16,234 nucleotides of DNA. Source: CAZLWA01 sp964563165. GTDB lineage: Bacteria; CLD3; SB21. Location of the stretch: positions 1-16,234 of the forward strand of contig CAZLWA010000103.1 in the NCBI GenBank assembly GCA_964563165.1, given 5' to 3'. Positions 1 to 5,481 of the stretch are shown here, piece after piece. The notes under the pieces were generated by a model that saw only the letters and a program-made list of their open reading frames with translations, searched no databases and was not told where the DNA came from. The position numbers and the translations under genes are program-made. Position 1 is the first letter of the stretch; the number at the start of each line of letters is the position of its first letter.

Positions 1-47
1 CGTTTAATATCTCCTCTGCTCATTCTCAAAATGTCCATTTCTGACAT
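1..47 (-). CDS. Probable transposase, first 15 codons only (partial at left edge)
   Basis: An ATG at 47 (minus strand) opens a frame reading MSEMDILRMSRGDIKR to the window edge. It is preceded by a strong Shine-Dalgarno, GGGAGG (complement of 53-58), five bases before the ATG, which is the best ribosome-binding site in this part of the window. The short peptide resembles the N-termini of IS1202/ISNCY-type transposases, in which a hydrophobic-Met-Ser-x-x-[ED]-[IL]-[KR]-R stretch precedes the first helix-turn-helix; this is recalled family knowledge, not an alignment. The repeated IS-end motifs just upstream support the call. Whether the gene is intact cannot be seen here. Confidence 0.5.
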   Translation of the reverse strand, partial: MSEMDILRMSRGDIK

Positions 48-92
48 ACTTGCCTCCCACAAAAAATGAGAGTCAAAATACGTCTTTAAATT

Positions 93-135
93 AGGACATT
101 TCTACTTTGGCTAAACAGGACATTATCACTTTGGC
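93..135. repeat. Two direct 19-bp repeats at the IS end
   Basis: AGGACATTTCTACTTTGGC (93-111) and AGGACATTATCACTTTGGC (117-135) match at 16 of 19 positions, with a 24-base period. A partial third copy, AGGACA, occupies 136-141. On the transposase strand these read GCCAAAGT-x5-ATGTCCT. They are best explained as transposase-binding sites at the terminus of the element. Confidence 0.7.
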
Positions 136-251
136 AGGACAGAGAAATATGAAGTTTTTGAAGATTTTTTAGAGCGAGGTAATCTTGGTGGATCTCAGAG
201 ATTAAAAGTAGGACGATGAAGAAGTTACTCGCCTGAAACGATTCGAATTTC

Positions 252-1868
252 TCATTGATTTTGCCTATCAACTTTCAACCGGTGATCGAGATTTGCGATG
301 CGGCTTGCGAGCGTGTAAACCAGCCGCGCTGTCTTCTCAATTTTGGGAAAATTGATTTTTTCGTAATCGTCCGTAATTTTGTGATAGTCGGCCGTCATGC
401 CGTCAAAAAAGAAAACGACGGGAATGCCGAACTTTGCATAATTATAATGATCGCTGCGGTAGTAGTAGCGGTTGGGATCGCTGTCGGCGTCAAATGTATA
501 ATCGAATTTGAATAACGACAATTTTCGGTTAGTCTGTTCGCATAAACTATCCAATTCCCTGCTCAGCCGTCCTGCGCCGATGATAAAAATGCTGTCCGCA
601 TTTTCCCGCCCGACCATATCGATATTGATCTGCGACACGATCTGCGACAATTCGAACGGCTTCGGCGTATCTGAGTCCGTCAGATATTCCGATCCGAGCA
701 GCCCTTTTTCCTCCGCGCCGTGAAACGTGATCAGGATCGAACGCTTGTTGGTATGCGACCTTGCCAGCGCCCGCGCAGTCTCTAAAACTGCGACGGTCCC
801 CGAGCCGTCATCATCCGCGCCATTGAACACCTGGCCGTCGGCGCCCACACCGAGATGATCGAAATGCGCGCCGATCGCAACGAATTCATTCTTAAGCTTG
901 GAATCCGTTCCCTCGATCACCCCGACGATATTCATGGCTTTAGTGTTGGTAATTTTCAAGTCAATGGTCAACCGCGCGCTGAGATGTCTGATCTGAAACA
1001 CCGGCAATTCTTTTTTCTCTTTGACGCGCGCCCGAATGCTGTCGTATGAATAATCGCCGTGCGATAAAATTTCCGTAAATAATTTATTATTACCGTAGGC
1101 AAATGGCATGCGCCCGGAATCCGGGAGAGGTGCCCCGGCAAATGTCGTCCTTGGCGATTTGAAGTAAGTCGTATAATCATCCCATTGATCCGACAATTTC
1201 TCGTACGCCAGGACGATCATTCCCTTCGCGCCCAGCTCTTTCGCCCGATGTCGCTTGTAAAACAATGCGCTCGAATAGCCGCTGGGAATCGCCCCGTAGA
1301 AATAATTATCGTCATCCGACAAGGGCTCACCGTCCAGGACCACGACGATCTTATTCTTTACGTCAAGTTTTGCGTAGTCGTCATATTTGAATTCCTCAGC
1401 AGTGATCCCGAATCCTGCAAAAACGAGAGGGGATTGGATGTTGCAATCGACCAACTGCTCATGCAGATTGACAAAATATTCGCCGTACGTCAGCGGAATT
1501 TGTTTACGGTTCGTACTGTCGAATAAGACCAGCGCGGTCGTGGAAAGCACGGAAATTTTTTGCGCTTCAAATTCCATGAAATAATTCAAGCTGTCTTTAC
1601 CTGATCTGGATGCATACGCAAACGGTTTGACCCCGTAGAGCTGAAGCTGAGAGGCGATATACATCGCGGCCAGTTTCTCACCGCGCGTCCCGGCTTCACG
1701 CCCTTCGAGCTCGTCCGACGACAAGAATTTTAAATTCGCCTTAATGTTATTGACATTAATGACGGCATCTTCGCCCGGGCCGGCAAAAGGACCCGAAGCG
1801 GCGCAAGAGAAGATGATCAGAGAAGAAATGACAGCGAAGACAATAACGAGCGTAAGAACGAGGCGCAT
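252..1868 (-). CDS. M28 family metallopeptidase (aminopeptidase-like) with PA domain, probable lipoprotein
   Basis: A 538-residue secreted zinc exopeptidase that probably removes N-terminal residues from peptides at the cell envelope. The N-terminus has a hydrophobic segment (residues 3-20) ending in IIFSC, so Cys22 is a likely lipidation site. Residues about 145-290 form a protease-associated (PA) insert with the AGFGI and YAKLDVKNKIVVV motifs. The M28 catalytic core follows: GAHFDH (H335 zinc ligand, D337 catalytic), NGADDDGSG (D352 bridging), HGAEEKGLLGS (E386 general base, E387 ligand), NIDMVG (D417) and DYHKITDD (H496). All expected ligands are present, so it should be active. It starts at ATG 1868 with no clear Shine-Dalgarno and stands alone on the minus strand, divergent from ilvE. 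The exact substrate is not predictable; family annotations such as aminopeptidase S or PSMA-like are too specific. Confidence 0.92.
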   Translation of the reverse strand: MRLVLTLVIVFAVISSLIIFSCAASGPFAGPGEDAVINVNNIKANLKFLSSDELEGREAGTRGEKLAAMYIASQLQLYGVKPFAYASRSGKDSLNYFMEFEAQKISVLSTTALVLFDSTNRKQIPLTYGEYFVNLHEQLVDCNIQSPLVFAGFGITAEEFKYDDYAKLDVKNKIVVVLDGEPLSDDDNYFYGAIPSGYSSALFYKRHRAKELGAKGMIVLAYEKLSDQWDDYTTYFKSPRTTFAGAPLPDSGRMPFAYGNNKLFTEILSHGDYSYDSIRARVKEKKELPVFQIRHLSARLTIDLKITNTKAMNIVGVIEGTDSKLKNEFVAIGAHFDHLGVGADGQVFNGADDDGSGTVAVLETARALARSHTNKRSILITFHGAEEKGLLGSEYLTDSDTPKPFELSQIVSQINIDMVGRENADSIFIIGAGRLSRELDSLCEQTNRKLSLFKFDYTFDADSDPNRYYYRSDHYNYAKFGIPVVFFFDGMTADYHKITDDYEKINFPKIEKTARLVYTLASRIANLDHRLKVDRQNQ

Positions 1869-1954
1869 AGAAGTTTTAATGAATGGAAGTAATTAGAATC
1901 CAAAAAAATAGTACAAATAAATATCAGGCAAGTCAATACTAAAAGTCATTTTGA

Positions 1955-1969
1955 TCCGCCGAAGGCGGA
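1955..1969. repeat. Short perfect hairpin, TCCGCC-GAA-GGCGGA
   Basis: TCCGCCGAAGGCGGA forms a six-base-pair stem with a three-base loop. There is no T-run immediately after it on either strand, so it is not a convincing terminator. On the minus strand it would lie about 90 bases upstream of the M28 start. Such compact GC hairpins are often dispersed intergenic repeats; copy number cannot be judged from one window. Confidence 0.5.
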
Positions 1970-2001
1970 GAAGAAACCACGCAGACCTTCGTGTTTTAAG
2001 C

Positions 2002-2032
2002 TTGTTTTATTGGGCAAAATATTCTAATATTG
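2002..2032 (+). promoter_or_regulatory. Possible Bacteroidota-like promoter upstream of ilvE
   Basis: TTG at 2002-2004 is followed after 20 bases by TAATATTG (2025-2032), which differs at one position from the Bacteroidota -7 consensus TAnnTTTG. A start of transcription near 2040 would give ilvE a leader of about 155 bases. A second AT-rich stretch with TATAAA (2150-2155) close to the gene is an alternative promoter, without a good upstream box. The call rests on pattern only. Confidence 0.25.
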
Positions 2033-2125
2033 GCGTCCTTCCCGGGCAAAGGCTGTTGGTCCGGGCGGACCCATACGATGACTTGGAAGCCCTGACATTG
2101 GGACATGACCGGAGACTGACCGATA
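2033..2125 (+). ncRNA. Possible structured leader or small RNA upstream of ilvE (class unknown)
   Basis: This GC-enriched stretch lies in an otherwise AT-rich intergenic region, just after a promoter-like sequence. GGTCC (2058-2062) and GGACC (2067-2071) form a five-pair hairpin with a GGGC loop. Longer-range complements exist: GTCC (2035-2038) with GGAC (2101-2104), and GGGC (2044-2047) with GCCC (2089-2092). I do not recognise a known riboswitch, 6S, SRP or T-box signature, and there is no T-rich terminator before ilvE. It could be an untranslated leader, a degraded gene fragment or an unrelated repeat. Confidence 0.25.
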
Positions 2126-2196
2126 TCATGTTTTATTAGTTTTGACTGTTATAAATTAATATCGGAGATCAATGAGAAATTGAAAGGAACCGGGTC

Positions 2197-3270
2197 ATGG
2201 AATTAGCCATCATTAAAATAGACGAGCACAAGAAAAAGAGCCGGACCGCGGATGAATCCAAGCTGGTTTTCGGAAAAACTTTTACGGATCATTTTTTTAA
2301 TATGGAATACCATCCCGGCCTGGGGTGGCACGATGCCAGGATCGAACCGTATCGCATGCTGCAAATGGATCCCGCGTCGATGGTGTTTCATTATGCGCAG
2401 GAAATTTTCGAGGGGCTGAAAGCCTATCGCCGCAAAGACGGCGGTGTCAATTTATTCCGCCCAACAGAAAACTGGAAGCGGATGAATCGTTCCGCAAAAC
2501 GTCTGTGCATGCCGGAAATAGATAAAGAATTCGTAAACGATGCGTTAAAGAAACTCATTCAACTCGATCAGGATTGGGTTCCCAGAAAGCGCGGCAATTC
2601 GCTGTATATTCGCCCGACGATGATCGCCTCGGAAGCGGCCGTTGGCGTGAAGGTCTCCACCGAGTTCTTGTTCTTCATCATTGCGAGTCCGGTCGGAACT
2701 TTTTACGCCGAAGGATTTGATCCGATAAAAATTTATGTGGACGATCAGCATGTCCGCGCCGTCCGCGGCGGGTTGGGCGAAGTGAAAACGGGTGCGAATT
2801 ACGCCGCGAGTTTGTATCCGGCGCAAGAAGCGAAAAAGAAAGGCTACGGCCAGGTGTTGTGGCTGGATGCGATCGAACGAAAGTACATAGAAGAGGTCGG
2901 CACGATGAATATCGCATTTCGATTTGATGATGAAGTGGTCACAAGCCCGCTCGAGGGAACGATCCTGCCCGGGATCACGCGCGCTTCCGCCTTGACGCTT
3001 ATGCGCGATTGGGGCATTAAGTGTTCCGAACGCCATTTGAGCATGGATGAAGTCATCGATGGCGCTAAGAGCGGAAGGCTCAAAGAAGTTTTCGGCATCG
3101 GTACGGCGGCAGTGCTTTCTCCGGTCGGGGAATTGCATTACAAAGGCACGAGTTACACGATCGGCGGCGGGAAAACCGGCGAGTTGTCTCACAAGCTGTT
3201 CAATGAAATTCTGCAAATTCAGCACGGCGAAAAAGAAGATACTCACGGGTGGATCGAAAGAGTCGTTTAG
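2197..3270 (+). CDS. ilvE: Branched-chain amino acid aminotransferase (class IV PLP enzyme)
   Basis: A 357-residue cytoplasmic enzyme that transfers the amino group between glutamate and the 2-oxo acids of leucine, isoleucine and valine, in the last step of their synthesis or the first of their breakdown. The length and the sequence fit the longer BCAT type found in eukaryotes and many bacteria. Diagnostic segments in order are FHYAQEIFEGLKAYR (64-78), LFRPTENWKRMNRSAKRLCMP (86-106), LYIRPTMIAS (136-145), GLGEVKTGANYAAS with K197 as the probable PLP-binding lysine, YIEEVGTMNIAF (230-241), GTILPGITRAS (254-264) and FGIGTAAVLSPV (299-310). The ATG is preceded by AAAGGAA at a workable distance. 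It is monocistronic as far as can be seen, with a hairpin directly downstream. No regulatory leader peptide was found. Confidence 0.95.
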   Translation: MELAIIKIDEHKKKSRTADESKLVFGKTFTDHFFNMEYHPGLGWHDARIEPYRMLQMDPASMVFHYAQEIFEGLKAYRRKDGGVNLFRPTENWKRMNRSAKRLCMPEIDKEFVNDALKKLIQLDQDWVPRKRGNSLYIRPTMIASEAAVGVKVSTEFLFFIIASPVGTFYAEGFDPIKIYVDDQHVRAVRGGLGEVKTGANYAASLYPAQEAKKKGYGQVLWLDAIERKYIEEVGTMNIAFRFDDEVVTSPLEGTILPGITRASALTLMRDWGIKCSERHLSMDEVIDGAKSGRLKEVFGIGTAAVLSPVGELHYKGTSYTIGGGKTGELSHKLFNEILQIQHGEKEDTHGWIERVV

Positions 3271-3283
3271 ACCGCTCCCTTTC

Positions 3284-3318
3284 TCCCTCCCCTTGCTAAG
3301 GGGAGGGACGGGGTGGGG
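3284..3318 (+). repeat. 11-bp perfect hairpin overlapping a G-quadruplex motif, downstream of ilvE
   Basis: TCCCTCCCCTT (3284-3294) pairs perfectly with AAGGGGAGGGA (3298-3308) around a GCT loop. The right arm continues into GGGGAGGGACGGGGTGGGG (3300-3318), four G-runs with loops of one, two and one bases. No T-run follows the stem, so it is not a standard intrinsic terminator, although a stem this strong could pause or end transcription of ilvE. The C-rich/G-rich layout resembles dispersed intergenic repeats seen in many bacterial genomes. Confidence 0.6.
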
Positions 3319-3435
3319 TGCGTAATTTTCTTGAAACTTTATTTTCCAATTCCTCGTTTAAGGCTGACACAGCTCCGATTTTGAAATCAAAATCTAATTA
3401 ACTCGTTCTACCATTCATCCATGAAAGGAAATGCA

Positions 3436-5322
3436 ATGAAAATGATTACAGCACTTGCGCTCTGTTTTGCCGCGGCGCTATTCGCCGTAGTGCACCAAGC
3501 GGTCAGCCAGGAACGCGACCGCGCCAAGATCGAAGACAAATACAAATGGAATCTCGCCGAGATCTACCCCACCGACGACGCGTGGAAAAAGGAAAAAGAA
3601 AAATTCGTAGCCGATATTCCGGGTCTCGGCAAATACCAGGGCTCGCTCGCTAAATCCGCACAGGAATTGCTGGCGGCATTGGATGCGGTGACCGCGTTAA
3701 ATAAAACGTACTCCAGGTTGTATGTCTACGCCAGCATGAACTCCGACCAGGATACGCGCGAGTCGAAATATCTTTCGATGGTGCAGGAAATGGGGCAGAT
3801 CGGTTCTTCCCTGGGCGCCGCCGCCGCGTTCATCGAGCCGGAAATCCTGAAAATTGACAAAGCCGTGGTTGACGGATTTGTAAAACAAGAAAAGAAACTG
3901 GAAATCTACAAACATTATCTCGACGACATTCTCCGCCGCAAGGCCCACACCGGAACGGAAGGCGAAGAAAAAATCATCGCCGATGCGGGACTGATGGCCG
4001 GCGACGCGTATAACATCCACAGTATTTTTTCAAATGCGGATTTTCCGTATCCCGATGTGGTTTTATCCGACGGCAAAACGGTGAAACTCGATCAGGCGGC
4101 TTTTGGACTCAACCGAACTTTGGCCAATCGCGACGACCGCAAAAAAGTATTTTCGACGTTCTTTGGAAAGCTCGATGAATACCGCCGCTCGTTCGGCACG
4201 CAGCTATATGCGGGCGTGAAACAGGATATGTTTTTTACGCGGGCGCGCAAATACAATTCTTCGCTGGAAAGCGCGGTGGACGCAAACAATATTCCGCCGT
4301 CCGTGTATCACAGCTTGGTTAATGGTGTGAATGCAAATTTGCCGACGTTCCACCGTTATTTGAAATTACGCCAACGCATACTGGGCGTTGATCAACTGCA
4401 TTATTACGATCTGTATGCGCCGCTGCTGAAAGGCGTGGATCTGAAATATTCCGTTGAGGAGGCTCAAAAGAATATTATTGCCGCGCTGGCGCCGCTGGGC
4501 AATGATTATGTGAATGTGGTCAAAAAGGCCTGTGCGGAACGCTGGATCGATATGTACCCGAACACAGGCAAACGCTCCGGCGCGTATTCCAACGGAGGCG
4601 CCTACGATGTGCATCCGTACATGCTGCTCAATTATAACGGCCAATACAACGACATGGGCACGCTCGCGCACGAACTCGGCCATACGATGCAGAGTTATTT
4701 TTCGAATAAGACACAGCCCTTTGCAACGGCCAATTATCCGATTTTTGTCGCGGAAGTTGCTTCTACGTTCAACGAAGCGCTGCTGATCGATTACATGCTG
4801 AAAAATATCAAGGACGACCAGGCACGCCTGTCGTTGCTCGGAAGTTATCTGGAAAACATCAAAGGAACGGTGTTTCGTCAAACGCAGTTTGCGGAATTCG
4901 AATTAAAAATTCACGAGCTTGCAGAAAAGGGCGAATCACTCACCGGCGACAAGTTCAATGAAATGTATCTGGAAATCGTCCGGAAGTACTACGGCCACGC
5001 CAAGAGCGTGTGTATCGTAGATGATGAAATTAAGACCGAATGGGCGTACATCCCTCATTTCTATTATAATTTCTACGTGTATCAATACGCCACGTCGTTT
5101 ACCGCATCCGCCGCGCTCTCGGAAAAAGTCATGGCGGGCGACAAAGCAGCGACGAAGAAATATCTGGAATTCCTTTCTGCCGGCGGATCGAAATATCCTA
5201 TCGATCTGCTCAAGGACGCGGGCGTGGACATGACGACGCCGCAGCCGTTGGAACTGACTATGAAGAAAATGAACCGCGTGATGGACGACATGGAAAAGAT
5301 ACTGGATAAGACGAAGAAATAG
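3436..5322 (+). CDS. pepF: Oligoendopeptidase F family metallopeptidase (M3B) with signal peptide
   Basis: A zinc endopeptidase that cleaves short peptides. Numbered from ATG 3436 it has 628 residues. The zinc site is intact: HELGH (H412, E413, H416), then FVAEVAST supplying the third ligand E440, and the late conserved IPHFYYNFYVYQYATS (H541 and neighbouring tyrosines) that binds substrate in this family. The N-terminal half matches the PepF helical domain (KWNLAEIYP near residue 37). Residues 1-24 form a typical signal peptide (Lys-Met, hydrophobic core, AVS before QE), so this copy is probably exported although classical PepF is cytoplasmic. An in-frame ATG at 3421 has no ribosome-binding site, whereas AAAGGAA (3424-3430) stands six bases before 3436; I prefer 3436. 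A strong terminator follows at 5423. Confidence 0.93.
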   Translation: MKMITALALCFAAALFAVVHQAVSQERDRAKIEDKYKWNLAEIYPTDDAWKKEKEKFVADIPGLGKYQGSLAKSAQELLAALDAVTALNKTYSRLYVYASMNSDQDTRESKYLSMVQEMGQIGSSLGAAAAFIEPEILKIDKAVVDGFVKQEKKLEIYKHYLDDILRRKAHTGTEGEEKIIADAGLMAGDAYNIHSIFSNADFPYPDVVLSDGKTVKLDQAAFGLNRTLANRDDRKKVFSTFFGKLDEYRRSFGTQLYAGVKQDMFFTRARKYNSSLESAVDANNIPPSVYHSLVNGVNANLPTFHRYLKLRQRILGVDQLHYYDLYAPLLKGVDLKYSVEEAQKNIIAALAPLGNDYVNVVKKACAERWIDMYPNTGKRSGAYSNGGAYDVHPYMLLNYNGQYNDMGTLAHELGHTMQSYFSNKTQPFATANYPIFVAEVASTFNEALLIDYMLKNIKDDQARLSLLGSYLENIKGTVFRQTQFAEFELKIHELAEKGESLTGDKFNEMYLEIVRKYYGHAKSVCIVDDEIKTEWAYIPHFYYNFYVYQYATSFTASAALSEKVMAGDKAATKKYLEFLSAGGSKYPIDLLKDAGVDMTTPQPLELTMKKMNRVMDDMEKILDKTKK

Positions 5323-5331
5323 CTTATTGCC

Positions 5332-5357
5332 CGCGAAACACGCGAAAGAACGCGAAA
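5332..5357. repeat. Three CGCGAAA direct repeats at about one helical turn
   Basis: CGCGAAA occurs at 5332-5338, 5341-5347 and 5351-5357, spaced nine and ten bases apart, just after the pepF stop codon. The regular phasing would suit a protein-binding site upstream of uup, but similar short phased repeats are also common as dispersed intergenic sequence. Confidence 0.45.
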
Positions 5358-5360
5358 AGA

Positions 5361-5391
5361 TTACTTTGTTTATTTAGGTAATATAGATACT
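5361..5391 (+). promoter_or_regulatory. Weak candidate promoter for uup
   Basis: TTACTT (5361-5366) and TAGATA (5384-5389) are separated by 17 bases and resemble weak -35 and -10 boxes. Only 26 bases lie between the downstream terminator T-run and the uup start, so a uup promoter is more likely here, upstream of the terminator, than after it. The evidence is pattern only. Confidence 0.25.
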
Positions 5392-5422
5392 GCATAAGAG
5401 AAAAAATTCTTAAGTTGCTTTC

Positions 5423-5455
5423 AACGGGTGAAGCAAACACTTCACCCGTTTTTTT
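5423..5455 (+). terminator. Strong intrinsic terminator between pepF and uup (possible attenuator)
   Basis: AACGGGTGAAG (5423-5433) pairs with CTTCACCCGTT (5440-5450) in an 11-pair stem with loop CAAACA, followed by a run of seven T (5449-5455). This is a textbook Rho-independent terminator for the pepF transcript. It also lies inside the longest open frame of the next gene, which argues against a GTG start for that gene at 5428. TTGCTT (5415-5420) is complementary to AAGCAA (5431-5436), so an alternative pairing could disrupt the stem. Confidence 0.9.
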
Positions 5456-5481
5456 ACGCTCTGAAATCACCGCAAGAAATT

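Larger units (their letters stand above)
1..141 (-). mobile_element. One end of an insertion sequence (IS1202/ISNCY-like), running off the left edge
   Basis: Read on the minus strand, the block begins with TGTCC at 141 and carries two near-identical 19-base repeats, then a Shine-Dalgarno and the first codons of a probable transposase at 47. Repeated terminal motifs just upstream of a transposase start are typical of IS ends (multiple transposase binding sites, as in IS21-like and ISNCY elements). The outer boundary at 141 is placed where the last TGTCC copy ends; this is an inference because the other end and any target duplication lie outside the window. The family assignment rests on 15 codons plus the terminal repeats, so IS21 or IS481 types remain possible. 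Confidence 0.55.
1869..2196. other. Divergent intergenic region between the M28 peptidase and ilvE
   Basis: No gene is supported in these 328 bases. The left part (1869-1950) and 1990-2030 are AT-rich and should contain the promoters for both divergent genes. A small perfect hairpin sits at 1955-1969. The stretch 2033-2125 is visibly richer in G and C than its surroundings and holds several short complementary segments, described separately as a possible leader RNA. The only open frame, about 62 codons on the plus strand starting in the hairpin, has a low-complexity arginine-rich N-terminus and looks spurious. Confidence 0.7.

Noticed and set aside
86..271. A 61-codon frame on the minus strand spanning the M28 gene's end and the IS end
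   Set aside because: It crosses the boundary of the inserted element and the repeat motifs, has no ribosome-binding site, and its composition is that of AT-rich intergenic DNA.
1951..2139. A 62-codon plus-strand frame upstream of ilvE
   Set aside because: It begins inside a hairpin with an arginine run, has no Shine-Dalgarno and overlaps the possible leader RNA; nothing in the product looks like a protein.
2545..3246. A 233-codon minus-strand frame within ilvE
   Set aside because: It is antisense to a fully conserved aminotransferase; open antisense frames of this size are expected from the codon usage of the real gene.
3421..3435. ATG at 3421 as the start of pepF
   Set aside because: It has no ribosome-binding site, and its own codons contain the AAAGGAA that serves the ATG at 3436.
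4366..4881. A 171-codon minus-strand frame within pepF
   Set aside because: It covers the antisense of the zinc site of the real gene and shows no domain of its own.
5428..5481. GTG at 5428 as the start of uup, adding 18 residues
   Set aside because: The added codons run through the terminator stem and T-tract, while ATG 5482 begins exactly at the conserved ABC-F N-terminus.
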